NCBI GenBank assembly: GCA_902470365.1
Contig: CABRFZ010000006.1
Coordinates: 14,550-78,549, forward strand
Direction of reading: 5' to 3'
Length of the DNA stretch: 64,000 bases
From: an uncultured Collinsella sp.
GTDB taxonomy: Bacteria; Actinomycetota; Coriobacteriia; Coriobacteriales; Coriobacteriaceae
The translations under genes were made by a program, and so were the position numbers. This document shows, piece after piece, positions 24,959-35,613 of this stretch. Below the pieces are notes generated by a model. The model made no database searches. It saw only the letters and a list, made by a program, of their open reading frames with translations, and had not been told where the DNA came from. How positions within the stretch are numbered: the stretch's first letter is position 1; each line of letters begins with the position of its first letter.

Positions 24959-25836
24959 TTTGAAGCCCCTTTCAGCATGAGGCGCAGATAGTCATCAATG
25001 GTTGCCCGGTCGCAGGGAATCTCGGGAAAGGCCTCGAGCGTTTCGCGACGGTTGGGCACGAGCACGTCCACGCTGTAGGCGTGGCGGGTGGCATGGGCAC
25101 CTTCGACGCAAGTCATAAGCTCGGCAGCCTGTGCTTGGGTACAGTGGGCGATGCCGGCGCGGTCGGTAATGTCCTCGCGCGGCAGGTCAAAAATAATCGC
25201 GCCATTATCGATGCAGATGACGCGATCAGCGGTGCGATCGAGGTCGGACGTAATGTGGCTCGAGAGCAGCACGCTGTGCTGGCCGTCGGCGACAAAGGCA
25301 AGCAGCTCATCAAGCAGTTCCTCGCGTGCCATGGGATCGAGGCCCGCGGTGGCTTCGTCCAAAACGAGCAGCTTGGCATTGTGGCTGAGTGCACAGGCAA
25401 GCTGCAGTTTCATGCCCATGCCGCGGGAGAGGTCCTTGACCTTTGTCTTGGGATCGAGGCCAAATCGGTTGATGAATCCGGCGAACGTTTCGCGGTCCCA
25501 CGTGGGGTACGCCGGGCCTACGAGCGACTCGATCTGGCCCACTTTGAGCGTGGAGGGGAAGGGGCATGTGTCCAGGACAAGACCGACGCGGGAGCGTAGA
25601 TGGCGTTGCAACTCATCGGGCGCGTCGGCGCCACAGCGTTGCCCAAACAGGTTCACTTCGCCGGCATCGAGCTTTATAAGCCCGAGTGCGGCTCGAATCG
25701 TCGTGGTTTTGCCGGCACCGTTGGCACCAACAAAGCCGACGATCTGGCCGGGCTCCACGGCAAGCGTGACGTCGCGCAGCGAAAAGCGGTCGCTTACAGT
25801 GCGTGAGATGCCTTTGAGTTCTAGCAAGTTTTGCAT
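24955..25836 (-). CDS. ABC transporter ATPase of a GntR-controlled exporter
   Basis: 293 residues. Walker A GANGAGKTTTIR, a signature written LSRGMGMKLQLACAL, Walker B LLVLDEATAGLDPMAREEL and the switch histidine in LLSSHITSDLDR are all present. The C-terminal ~75 residues are the usual variable domain of YtrB/CcmA-like ATPases. AGAAAGG precedes the ATG. It lies 23 bp after the GntR gene and overlaps the permease gene. Confidence 0.93.
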   Translation of the reverse strand: MQNLLELKGISRTVSDRFSLRDVTLAVEPGQIVGFVGANGAGKTTTIRAALGLIKLDAGEVNLFGQRCGADAPDELQRHLRSRVGLVLDTCPFPSTLKVGQIESLVGPAYPTWDRETFAGFINRFGLDPKTKVKDLSRGMGMKLQLACALSHNAKLLVLDEATAGLDPMAREELLDELLAFVADGQHSVLLSSHITSDLDRTADRVICIDNGAIIFDLPREDITDRAGIAHCTQAQAAELMTCVEGAHATRHAYSVDVLVPNRRETLEAFPEIPCDRATIDDYLRLMLKGASK

Positions 25837-25859
25837 GGTATAGCCTTTCTTGCAGATGG

Positions 25860-26240
25860 CTACTGCATGGTTTCGGGGGCCACCAGGTCGAGCATCTCGT
25901 GCAGTTTGTCGCGCGTGACGCCCAGGGTTTCGGCTTGGCTTGCCGCTTTCGCAAGCAACTCTTCGATATGGCAGAGCTGGTTTTCGCGCAAGAGCTCTTG
26001 GTTGCCCTCGGCGACAAAGCAGCCCTTGCCCTGCACGGTGCAGATAAACCCGAGCTGCTCCAGGTCGGCGTAGGCGCGCTTGGTGGTGATGACGCTCACG
26101 CCAAGATCGCTCGCGAGTGCACGGATGCTGGGGAGTTTAGCTCCCGCAGCGAGCGTGCCCGATAGGATCTGAGCTTTGACCTGCGAGGATATCTGTTCGT
26201 AGATGGGCTTATCGCTCGAATTGGATAGGATGATGTCCAC
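25860..26240 (-). CDS. GntR-family (YtrA-type) repressor
   Basis: 126 residues: an N-terminal GntR winged helix (PIYEQISSQVKAQILSGTLA; LPSIRALASDLGVSVITTKR; LEQLGFICTVQGKGCFVAEG) and a short C-terminal helical tail of ~50 residues, as in YtrA-type regulators. These typically repress the adjacent ABC exporter operon, which they head. An inverted repeat that overlaps the promoter is seen 28 bp upstream. Confidence 0.93.
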   Translation of the reverse strand: MDIILSNSSDKPIYEQISSQVKAQILSGTLAAGAKLPSIRALASDLGVSVITTKRAYADLEQLGFICTVQGKGCFVAEGNQELLRENQLCHIEELLAKAASQAETLGVTRDKLHEMLDLVAPETMQ

Positions 26241-26267
26241 AGCGGCTCCTTAGCTGATGGGCTACAC

Positions 26268-26318
26268 GTGTATATAACCGGTAAGTACAGTATATATACA
26301 CTATGCACAGTTCTGCAA
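26268..26318 (-). promoter_or_regulatory. Promoter and GntR-type operator of the exporter operon
   Basis: On the minus strand, TTGCAG (26313-26318) and TATACT (26289-26294) are 18 bp apart. Two 9-bp inverted arms, GTGTATATA (26268-26276) and TATATACAC (26293-26301), overlap the -10 region with 16 bp between them. The placement is what an autorepressor would need. Confidence 0.6.
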
Positions 26319-26455
26319 GAGGCAAATGCGGATTGGGCCGGTTACCCAGGCCACAGCTGATGTATTTGTCCTGATAGGCGCCCTAGAGCGAGATTTCGCG
26401 GCTACAATAGTGCGGTTACAACGACGTAATGCACTCAATGCAAGAAAGGATCCGC

Positions 26456-28069
<1,614 letters not shown>

Positions 28070-28111
28070 CGCATCGGCGCGGTGGCCCTGCGAGGCTGCC
28101 GTGCCGCTTGC

Positions 28112-28140
28112 TTGCCTGATGCCGTGTGAGCGGCTATCAT
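28112..28140 (+). promoter_or_regulatory. Promoter of the VUT transporter gene
   Basis: TTGCCT (28112-28117) and TATCAT (28135-28140) are exactly 17 bp apart. The resulting leader of about 80 bases shows no riboswitch I can support. Confidence 0.55.
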
Positions 28141-28225
28141 ACCCACCGTCGTCTCAAGACCGGGGCGTCCGAGCAGTTCGGGTCCGATATCCTGCTCGTT
28201 AAACCTAAAACCAAAGGAGTACATA

Positions 28226-28948
28226 ATGATCAAGAAGGTCATGGAGGACTACAAGGTCCTGTTGCGGAGCATTCCCGCGGCAACGGTTTCGCTGTTTTTC
28301 GTGAGCGTCATCATGATGAACCTGCTGGCCAACAAAGAACTTATCAGCCTGCCGTATCTGGCGCTCGACTGTGGCTTTGTGGTGAGCTGGGTTTCGTTTT
28401 TGTGCCAGGACATGATCTGCAAGCGCTTTGGCGCCAAGGCATCCATCAAAATCTCTATCCTCGCGCTGCTGGTTAACCTGGCCGTGAGCCTGTGCTTTTG
28501 GGCATGCTCGCTCACGCCCGGCATGTGGGGTGCTTACTACGACACGGGCATGATCGAGGTCAACACTGCCCTTAACGCCACTATCGGCGGCACCTGGTAC
28601 GTGGTGCTGGGCTCTTCGCTGGCAATGCTCGTTTCTGCCGTGGTTAACTCCACGCTCAACCAGTCGCTCGGCCGCATGCTCAAAAAGAATAACTTTGCGA
28701 GCTTCGCCTTCCGTTCCTATGTGTCCACGGGCGTTGGCCAGTTTATCGACAACCTGGTCTTTGCCATTGTGGTAAGCCACACGTTCTTTGGTTGGACCTG
28801 GGTACAGGTCCTTATGTGCTCGCTGACCGGCGCTGTTGCCGAGCTACTGTGCGAGGTCTTCCTGAGCCCCGTGGGTTACAAGGTCGTGCGCGGCTGGGAG
28901 CGCGAGAATGTGGGTTCCGAGTACCTCGAGCGCCACGCAACCGCCTAA
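28226..28948 (+). CDS. VUT-family transporter, probable queuosine-precursor importer
   Basis: 240 residues with six TM helices, of the YhhQ/VUT (ECF-S-like) family: MNLLANKELISLPYLALDCG near the start, WVSFLCQDMICKRFGAKASI, and STGVGQFIDNLVFAIVVSHT. YhhQ homologues import queuine, preQ0 or preQ1 for tRNA wobble modification. An AAAGGAG site precedes the ATG. It is followed 9 bp later by an SDR gene on the same strand, so the two are probably co-transcribed. Confidence 0.87.
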   Translation: MIKKVMEDYKVLLRSIPAATVSLFFVSVIMMNLLANKELISLPYLALDCGFVVSWVSFLCQDMICKRFGAKASIKISILALLVNLAVSLCFWACSLTPGMWGAYYDTGMIEVNTALNATIGGTWYVVLGSSLAMLVSAVVNSTLNQSLGRMLKKNNFASFAFRSYVSTGVGQFIDNLVFAIVVSHTFFGWTWVQVLMCSLTGAVAELLCEVFLSPVGYKVVRGWERENVGSEYLERHATA

Positions 28949-28957
28949 GGAGCAAGT

Positions 28958-29638
28958 ATGCGGGTTTTGATCACGGGCGCTTCGGGTGGTATCGGAGCCG
29001 CGTGCGTGCAGCGCTTTTTGGACGAGGGCCACGAGGTCGTGGGCTTTGATCTGCTGCCGGCGGCGATCGAACACGAGCGCTACTGCCATCTGATCGTTGA
29101 TGTCCGCGAGCCGGACTCGTTTCCAAGCGACCTTGAACCCCAGGTAATCGTGAATGTTGCCGGTACGCAGGATTCGGCCGACGACATCGCCGCCAACCTG
29201 TGTGGCACCATCAACGTGACCGAGCGCTACGCCTTTGTGGGGGAGGGGCTTGCCGCCAAGCCGGCGCCGGCTATTAAATCCGTGGTCAATGTGGGGTCGG
29301 CGAGCGGGCATACGGGATCGGAGTTTCCCGCCTATGCTGCCAGCAAGGGCGGCATTATCGCCTACACCAAGAACCTTGCAAACCGGCTGGCACCGCAGGC
29401 CATCGCCAACAGTGTGGACCCGGGCGGCGTTATCACGCCGCTCAACCGTTGCGTGATGGAAGACGAACACCTGTGGAACCAGATTATGGAGCTCACACCG
29501 CTTAAGCGCTGGGCCACCGCTCAAGAGATCGCCGAGTGGATCTACTTTGTGGGCGTGACCAACCGGTTTATGACCGGGCAGAGCCTGCTGATCGATGGCG
29601 GCGAGGCCGGCCGCACGCAATTTATTTGGCCCGAGTAG
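28958..29638 (+). CDS. SDR-family oxidoreductase
   Basis: 226 residues with a Rossmann NAD(P) site (LITGASGGIGAACVQRFLDE), NVAGTQDSADD in place of the NNAG motif, and the active-site YAASKGG (Tyr-x-x-x-Lys) preceded by a Ser-rich strand SVVNVGSASG. It ends GQSLLIDGGEAGRTQFIWP, typical of short-chain dehydrogenases. It is clearly in an operon with the VUT transporter (9-bp gap), with a terminator just after. The substrate is unknown. Confidence 0.92.
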   Translation: MRVLITGASGGIGAACVQRFLDEGHEVVGFDLLPAAIEHERYCHLIVDVREPDSFPSDLEPQVIVNVAGTQDSADDIAANLCGTINVTERYAFVGEGLAAKPAPAIKSVVNVGSASGHTGSEFPAYAASKGGIIAYTKNLANRLAPQAIANSVDPGGVITPLNRCVMEDEHLWNQIMELTPLKRWATAQEIAEWIYFVGVTNRFMTGQSLLIDGGEAGRTQFIWPE

Positions 29639-29642
29639 GAAA

Positions 29643-29675
29643 CGCGCCCGATGGAAAGCCGTCGGGCGCGTTTTT
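29643..29675 (+). terminator. Rho-independent terminator after the SDR gene
   Basis: 9-bp perfect stem (CGCGCCCGA and TCGGGCGCG) with a 10-base loop, followed by TTTTTG. Confidence 0.9.
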
Positions 29676-29688
29676 GATGTATCGATTT

Positions 29689-30414
29689 TTAGCCGAGGCA
29701 AGTCCAGTTGACGGGGGTCGAGCCGTGCTGTTCGAGTAGCCGATTGGCTGCCGAGAAGGGGCGCGACCCCATAAAGGCGGGGAGTTCTGCCGTGGCACGG
29801 TTGGCCGAAAGCGGCGAGGGATGCGTAGAGGCTAGGCAGAACTTGTCGGTTGCCTTGCCCGCGCCGGTCGTGGCGAGCTTGCCTTCGACCATCTGTTGGG
29901 CAAAGCGGCCCCATGCCAAAAAGACTACCGGTTGGGGCAGCTGACAGCAGCGTTCGATAACGTAGTCGGTGAGCGTACTCCAGCCCAGTTTGGCGTGCGA
30001 GTTCGCGGCATGCTCGCGCACGGTGAGCGTGGTGTTGAGGAGCAGGACGCCCTGCTGTGCCCATGGGGTTAGGTCTCCCGTGGCGGGAATAGGGCAATCC
30101 AGATCGGCTTTGAGTTCCTTATAGATGTTGCGCAGGCTCGGCGGCAACTTGGTTTGCGTCGCGGGGACCGAGAACGACAGTCCCATTGCCTGGTTGGGTC
30201 CGTGATAGGGGTCCTGACCCAAAATGACAACCTTGACCTGGTCGGCCGGCGTATAGACGAGGGCATTGAGGATGTCGTCTTGTGCCGGGTAGATAGTCTG
30301 CTCGGCACGCAAAAGGGCGATGCGCTCGAGCAGCTGGTTCGTAGTGTCACGTACCGGCTGCGGCGCATCGCCCAACCAAGTTGCTATGTTGCGATCGCGA
30401 GTTGCGGTGTCCAT
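29689..30414 (-). CDS. ung: Uracil-DNA glycosylase, family 1
   Basis: 241 residues. The catalytic water-activating motif is VVILGQDPYHGPNQAMGLSF (GQDPYH) and the DNA-intercalation motif is HPSPLSANR. VFLAWGRFAQ and LLLNTTLTVREH are further family blocks. It removes uracil from DNA to start base-excision repair. Length and motifs are complete, so it should be active. Confidence 0.96.
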   Translation of the reverse strand: MDTATRDRNIATWLGDAPQPVRDTTNQLLERIALLRAEQTIYPAQDDILNALVYTPADQVKVVILGQDPYHGPNQAMGLSFSVPATQTKLPPSLRNIYKELKADLDCPIPATGDLTPWAQQGVLLLNTTLTVREHAANSHAKLGWSTLTDYVIERCCQLPQPVVFLAWGRFAQQMVEGKLATTGAGKATDKFCLASTHPSPLSANRATAELPAFMGSRPFSAANRLLEQHGSTPVNWTCLG

Positions 30415-30502
30415 GGGGCTCCTTTATGGCAGATGCTCTGTTGGCATCTATTGTAAAGGCGCACCGGTTGCCTTTATGCCGCGGCTGTATGAAGAGTGGG
30501 GT

Positions 30503-31405
30503 CTACGAGACGTGCTCGGGCGCTCCTGCCATGCGAGCCTGTCCATGTGCGCGGAGGCGCGGAAGCTCGACGGTTGCCACCATGACGCCGGTGAGGATAA
30601 GGGCGGCGCCAAAGAAGGCGATGGGGCTCAGGACCTCGCCAACCAGGAAGAACGAGAAGACGGCGGAGCAGACCGGCTCGAGCGAGAAGGCAAAGCCGGT
30701 GGTCTCGGCGGGCACGTGAGGCTGCACGAGCGTCTGCGTGATAAAGCCGTAGGCAGAGCAGATGAGCGCGAGGGCAACAACGACCACGATCTCGCCGGGC
30801 GTGCTGGGGAGCGTGAAGCCACCAAAGACAAATGCGGCGATGCCCGAGAACAGGCCGCCGAAGCCCAGCTGGCAAACACCCAGGGACAGCGGGTCGACTT
30901 CTTCGACAAAACGCTTGGCAACAATGATATGGCCGGCATAGACAAAGGCGGAGAACAGCATAATGATCGCGCCGGGGTTGAGGCTGGTAAAGTCGGCGCC
31001 CGAGAGCAGCAACATGCCGCAGGTGACGATGGCGGTGCCGACGAGTACCTTGCGCTCCGGGGCACGACGCAGCAGGGCGGCATTGGCAAACGGCACGATC
31101 ACGACCGTCAGGCTCTGCAAAAAGCCGGCGGTGGAGGCAGAGGTGAGGCTGGAGCCCAGGCACATGCAGGTGAGCTCGGTTGCCATGATGGCGCCGATAA
31201 TGGCGGCGCGGACCATGAGGTCGCGGTTGATGCGGAACGCGTGCTTGTGGAAGAGCAGCAGACAGGCCGCGAAGGCGATGAGGCAACGCAGCGCGACGAT
31301 GCTCGTGGCGTTCATGCTGTCCATGCCGATCTTCATGAGGGGGTACGAAAAGCCCCATGCGACGGGAACGGAAAATGAGAGCGCGATTGCTTTTTTGCGA
31401 TCCAT
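30503..31405 (-). CDS. DMT-superfamily (EamA) transporter
   Basis: 300 residues with ten TM helices in two EamA repeats. The first repeat starts VPVAWGFSYPLMKIGMDSMN; the second contains LCSAYGFITQTLVQPHVPAE and ends near ALILTGVMVATVELPRL. Proteins of this family export amino acids, purines or other metabolites. It is divergent from a LysR regulator gene 158 bp away, a common arrangement for a regulated exporter. Confidence 0.9.
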   Translation of the reverse strand: MDRKKAIALSFSVPVAWGFSYPLMKIGMDSMNATSIVALRCLIAFAACLLLFHKHAFRINRDLMVRAAIIGAIMATELTCMCLGSSLTSASTAGFLQSLTVVIVPFANAALLRRAPERKVLVGTAIVTCGMLLLSGADFTSLNPGAIIMLFSAFVYAGHIIVAKRFVEEVDPLSLGVCQLGFGGLFSGIAAFVFGGFTLPSTPGEIVVVVALALICSAYGFITQTLVQPHVPAETTGFAFSLEPVCSAVFSFFLVGEVLSPIAFFGAALILTGVMVATVELPRLRAHGQARMAGAPEHVS

Positions 31406-31563
31406 GGGACTCCTTTTGTTACAGAACGGTTTCGCAAAAAGGATTCTGCTCCCAGATATGGATGTAGTAAAGCGAATGTATCTTCAGTATGATTAAGTAA
31501 AACTAAAGCAGGCGCGAAAAGCGCTGGCAAAACGTTTTACGGCTGCGTCGATGTGGAGGCACA

Positions 31564-32430
31564 ATGGCATCGCGGTATCAGATTGTTTGCATGGTGGTCG
31601 ATCGCGGCAGCCTGAAGGCCGCGGCCGACGAGCTGGGGTATACACAAAGTGCGGTGAGCCAGGCCGTTAAGGCGCTCGAGCGTGAATTGGGCACCACGCT
31701 CATCGAGCGTGGCAAGCAGGGTGTCTCGCTTACGCGCGATGGTAAACAATATCTGCCGTATCTGCGCCAAATCGTAACGGCCGAGGCCGAGCTTGAGGGC
31801 AAGCGTCAGGAGCTGCTGGGGCTGTCCTCGACTGATATTCGCATTGCGACGTTTACCAACGTGAGCCGTACCGTGTTGCCGCGCGTAATCCGCGACTTTG
31901 GAGCCCTGCACCCGGGCGTGCACTTTACCCTCAAGCAGGGCGATTACACGCGCAACGCCCAGTGGGTGCACGATGGCGTGGTCGATTTTTGCTTTACGGC
32001 ACGCGGGTTTACCGCGGGGCTCGAGAAGCGCGTGGTCTATCACGACGAGTTGGTGGCACTGCTGCCGGCCGCGCATCCGCTGGCGGCAAAGGAGAAGGTG
32101 ACGCTCGCCGACCTGGCGTCCGAGCCGTTTGTGTTGCTGGATGAGGGCGAACAGAGCCTGGTGCTCGATGCATTTGCGGCGCATGGGCTGTCGCCGCACG
32201 TGACGAGTGAGGTGACCGACGACTACACAATCATGGCGATGGTCGAGGAGGGCCTAGGCGTGAGTATGCTTTATCGCCGTACCGTTGAGGGCGTGCAAGC
32301 CGATATCCGTGTGCGGCCTATCGTGCATGCCCCCTCGCGCGACGTGGTGGCCGCCTGGCGCAGCTGGGACACCATGCCCATCGCCACGAGGCGCTTTATC
32401 GACTATATGAGCTCGCATATTGTCAATTAA
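31564..32430 (+). CDS. LysR-family transcriptional regulator
   Basis: 288 residues. The N-terminal winged helix-turn-helix reads LKAAADELGYTQSAVSQAVK then LERELGTTLIERGKQGVSLT. The effector domain starts IRIATFTNVSRTVLPRVIRD. GGAGG precedes the ATG by five bases. It is divergent from the EamA transporter, and LysR proteins often control the divergent gene, so that exporter is its likely target (inference). The effector is unknown. Confidence 0.93.
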   Translation: MASRYQIVCMVVDRGSLKAAADELGYTQSAVSQAVKALERELGTTLIERGKQGVSLTRDGKQYLPYLRQIVTAEAELEGKRQELLGLSSTDIRIATFTNVSRTVLPRVIRDFGALHPGVHFTLKQGDYTRNAQWVHDGVVDFCFTARGFTAGLEKRVVYHDELVALLPAAHPLAAKEKVTLADLASEPFVLLDEGEQSLVLDAFAAHGLSPHVTSEVTDDYTIMAMVEEGLGVSMLYRRTVEGVQADIRVRPIVHAPSRDVVAAWRSWDTMPIATRRFIDYMSSHIVN

Positions 32431-32457
32431 TGACTGGCGTGGCGTTGAGTGCGGTGT

Positions 32458-33840
32458 TTAGCGGGCTGTCGCTTTGGCTTGGGCGGCGCGATAGGTGCGT
32501 GCCGGGTGGCAGAGTAATACCGCCACGACCATAAAGAACGCCGTGGTGCCCAGGCTGATGGGGTAGACCATCATGATGTTCGCAAAGGTGCGGAAGTGCG
32601 GGAACACGCAGAACACCCAATAGAAGCGGATGCCGCAGACACAGATCATGGTGATGAGGGCGGGCATGAGCGAGATACCAAAGCCGCGCAGGTAGCCGGA
32701 CATGTTTTCGTAGAACATGCTAAAGGCGTACGCCGGGAAAATTGAGCACACGCGGATATAGCCGATCGAGACGATGTTGGGATCGCTGTTGAACAGCGAT
32801 AGGATTTCGCGCCCGAGGCCGACAATAACGATAATCGTGGTGAGGGCAACGATACCGCCTTCGACCAGGCAGACCTTGAGCGTCTTGGTGCAGCGGTCGA
32901 TCTGGCGGGCACCGTGGTTTTGTCCCACAAAGGTGGTGCAGGCCTGGCTAAAGCTGTTGAGCAGGTTGTAGCACACGTACTCTAGGCTCATGGCGGCGCT
33001 CGATGCCGCCATGACCTCTGTGCCCAGGCTGTTGATGGCGGACTGGATGATGATGTTGGCTACGGCAAAGACGGCGCTTTGGATGCCGGCGGGCAGGCCG
33101 ATCTTGACGATGCGCTTGAGGGTGACGGGGTCGATAGCCAGGTCGCGTGGGGTGACGCGGACGACGGAGTCGGTCTTGAGCAGGCGGATAAAGAGTGTGG
33201 CGGCGCTGACGGTGTAGGCGATGGCGGTGGCGATGGCGACGCCCGCGACACCCCAGTGGAGTACGGGGACAAAGATGAGGTCCAGGCCAATGTTGAGGAC
33301 GGTGGACACGGCAAGCGCCTGCAGCGGCATGCGGGTGATGCCGACGGAGCGGAAGATCGCGGCCTCAAAGTTGTAGAGCAAGATCGAGGGCATGCTGAGC
33401 AAAAAGACGCGCAGGTAGAGCGAAGCGAGCGGCATGGTTTCGGCGGGAACGTTGAGGGCGGCGAGCATGGGCTCGGCAAAGATCTCGCCCAGCGCGATGA
33501 CGGCAAAGCCCACGAGCGCCATTAAAATCGAGGTATGGACGGCGCGTTTGACCATGTTTTGATCGTTGCGGCCGATAGCGTTGGCGATGACCACGTTGGA
33601 GCCAAGCGACATGCCAATAAACAGGTTGAGCATAAGGCTGGTAAGCGGAACATTGGAGCCGACCGCCGCCATGGCGAGGGTTCCCTGGTCGCCCGAGAAG
33701 TTGCCGATGATGACCGTGGCGATGAGGTTCGACAACTGCTCCAAGATGCTCGTGGCGGCCACGGGGAAGGCGAACAGGGGAATATTTCGCCACAGCGAGC
33801 CGGTGGTCATGTCAATGTGCTTAGATACGGTATCAGCCAT
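32458..33840 (-). CDS. MATE-family multidrug/organic cation exporter
   Basis: 460 residues with twelve TM helices in two MatE repeats. Markers include WRNIPLFAFPVAATSILEQL, MNLFIGMSLGSNVVIANAIG-like LNLFIGMSLGSNVVIANAIG, and QNHGARQIDRCTK in the second half. MATE proteins exchange drugs or metabolites for Na+ or H+. It is convergent with the LysR gene. No specific regulator is evident. Confidence 0.93.
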   Translation of the reverse strand: MADTVSKHIDMTTGSLWRNIPLFAFPVAATSILEQLSNLIATVIIGNFSGDQGTLAMAAVGSNVPLTSLMLNLFIGMSLGSNVVIANAIGRNDQNMVKRAVHTSILMALVGFAVIALGEIFAEPMLAALNVPAETMPLASLYLRVFLLSMPSILLYNFEAAIFRSVGITRMPLQALAVSTVLNIGLDLIFVPVLHWGVAGVAIATAIAYTVSAATLFIRLLKTDSVVRVTPRDLAIDPVTLKRIVKIGLPAGIQSAVFAVANIIIQSAINSLGTEVMAASSAAMSLEYVCYNLLNSFSQACTTFVGQNHGARQIDRCTKTLKVCLVEGGIVALTTIIVIVGLGREILSLFNSDPNIVSIGYIRVCSIFPAYAFSMFYENMSGYLRGFGISLMPALITMICVCGIRFYWVFCVFPHFRTFANIMMVYPISLGTTAFFMVVAVLLCHPARTYRAAQAKATAR

Positions 33841-33989
33841 ACGCTCTCAATCTCTAATATGCTCCTTCGTGCTTATTTGCGCAGATGATGATACTCCTAA
33901 TGCAACCAGTCGGCACTTAGGGACGTTCCTTTTCTGTCGGCAGCTGGGGACACTCCTTATCTCTTCTAACTAGTCATTCAAGAACGTCC

Positions 33990-34238
33990 ATTACAGTCGA
34001 AATTGTCAGCCCGGGACCGTCTCGGGCTACGATTGAGGCGCGCCCAGAACGGGCCGCCGACCGGGCGCCCGCGCACGGCCGAACGTCCCTGCCCCCGAGA
34101 GGGCCCGTTGGGTGCTGCCGGCGCGGGGCGCGCCGCCCCCGACGGCTGATAGGAAAGTGCCGGGCAGGCGCCGCGGCTGGTAATGTGAGTGCCGAGGGGG
34201 AGGCCATCCGGTCGAACGACTACCGGAAGGATACCACC
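33990..34238 (+). ncRNA. Candidate bridge (seek) RNA region in the IS110 left end
   Basis: About 250 bp of non-coding, very G+C-rich sequence lies between the element's left end and its transposase start. Several stems are visible, for example AGCCCG/CGGGCT at 34008-34028. IS110-group elements are known to express a bridge RNA from this position that pairs with target and donor DNA. No target-binding loop was matched base by base here, so this is inferred from location and structure. Confidence 0.45.
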
Positions 34239-34738
34239 GTGAAAGCGCCATCCACCAGACCCGCGGCCGTGCTCGGCCTGGACGTCGGCAAGTCGTCGCA
34301 CTGGGCCTGCCTGATCGACCGCGACGGGGAGGTGCTGGCCAGCGCCCCCGTCCGCAACAGGGAGGCCGAGCTCGACGCGCTGTTCGCCTCCGCGCCCGCC
34401 GGCACGCTCGTCGTCGTCGACCAGTTCCGCAACATAGGGTCCCTCGCCGTGAGGCGGGCCCGCGCCGCGGGGCTCGGGGTCGCCTACCTGCCCTGGCTCG
34501 CCGCCAGCCGCGCCGCGGGCCTGTTCGCCGGCGAGGCCAAGACCGACGAGCGCGACGCCGCGGTGATCGCGCGGACCGCCCTGGGCGTGCCGGACTCCCT
34601 GTCGGGGGTCCCGGGCCGCGGCGAGGCCCTCGAGGCCGCCCGCGCCCTCTCGTCGCAGCGCGACCACGTCGTCGCCTGCGCGACCAGGGACAAGAACCGC
34701 CTGCGCGCGGTGCTGCTCGAGTCCTGCCCGGCCCTCGA
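34239..34738 (+). pseudogene. IS110 transposase, N-terminal part (split by IS21)
   Basis: The gene starts at GTG with GGAAGGA upstream and encodes the RuvC-like DEDD domain: AAVLGLDVGKSSHWACLIDR, then LVVVDQFRNIG and AKTDERDAAVIARTAL. At codon 166 (CTCGA) the frame runs into the IS21 left end. Removing 34739-36999 restores one frame of 377 residues with the C-terminal part at 37000-37633, reading SCPALEAAVDLSD across the join. Disruption is therefore due only to the IS21 insertion. Codon use is richer in G+C than that of neighbouring genes. Confidence 0.9.
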
Positions 34739-34839
34739 TGTTAGCGTCAATCTATTTTTCACCAGTTTCGCCAAACAGGCGCGCCGTTCGCGCAAAGGCG
34801 GTTTCACCGGTTGCGCTAACGTATTTTCACCGATTCCGG

Positions 34840-35613
34840 TCACGGCTTGACGGGCCCGTCCCTCGGCAGGTCCTTCAGCCTGTAGGACCTGCCGGTTATC
34901 TTGACCAGGTGGCAGTGGTGGCACACCCTGTCCGCGATCGCGCTCGCCGCCACGTCGTCCCCGAACACCCTGCCCCAGCCGCTGATCCCCACGTTGGTGG
35001 TGATGATCGTCGAGCGCTGCTCGTAGCGCGTCGATATCAGCTGGAACAGCAGGTCCGCGCCCGCGCTGCCGACGTCGAGGTAGCCGAGCTCGTCGATGAT
35101 CAGCAGCCTCGAGTGGGCGTAGTACTTGAGCCTCTTCTTGAGGATGCCGCGCGACGAGGCGTCCTCCAGGTCCTCGACGAGCCGGGCGCAGTCCACGAAC
35201 CTGACCTCGCGCCCCGCCCTGACCGCCTCGATGCCCAGCGCGACGGCGAGGTGCGTCTTGCCCACGCCGGGGCTCCCCACGAACAGGACGTTCTCGGCCC
35301 GCTCCACGAACCTGAGGGTCGCGAGCTCCTCGATCTCGGCGCGCGGGACCGACGGCTGGAAGTCCCAGTCGAAGTCCGCCAGCCCCTTGACGTAGGGGAA
35401 CCCCGACGATCGTATGCGCTGGTTGGTGATCCTGACCTCCCGGGCGGCGACCTCGACGCGCGTCATCTCCTCGAGGGCGGAGGCGAAGCCCCGCTCGCCC
35501 GCGGCGACCATCCTCACGTAGTCGGGCAGGGACGCCGCCATCTCGTGCAGCCCGAGCGCGGAGAGGTTCGCCTGCGCCCTGATCGAGGGGCTGCCCTCCG
35601 CGACGGCGCCCAT
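34840..35613 (-). CDS. istB: IS21 helper ATPase IstB
   Basis: 257 residues. An AAA+ ATPase that assists IstA in target capture and synapsis. Walker A is VGSPGVGKTHLAVALG, Walker B LLIIDELGYLD, and the sensor region is STIITTNVGISGWGRVFGDD. The ATG at 35613 overlaps the last base of the istA stop (TGATG), a typical coupled arrangement. Length is normal for the family. Confidence 0.95.
   Translation of the reverse strand: MGAVAEGSPSIRAQANLSALGLHEMAASLPDYVRMVAAGERGFASALEEMTRVEVAAREVRITNQRIRSSGFPYVKGLADFDWDFQPSVPRAEIEELATLRFVERAENVLFVGSPGVGKTHLAVALGIEAVRAGREVRFVDCARLVEDLEDASSRGILKKRLKYYAHSRLLIIDELGYLDVGSAGADLLFQLISTRYEQRSTIITTNVGISGWGRVFGDDVAASAIADRVCHHCHLVKITGRSYRLKDLPRDGPVKP

Noticed and set aside
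28141..28225. preQ1 riboswitch before the VUT transporter
   Set aside because: The context is suggestive and the leader ends in an A-rich stretch, but I could not find the conserved P1/loop pairs of preQ1 type I, II or III.
30320..31378. 352-codon plus-strand frame opposite the EamA transporter
   Set aside because: Low-complexity Gly/Asp/Arg composition typical of an antisense shadow in G+C-rich DNA, while the minus strand encodes ten TM helices.
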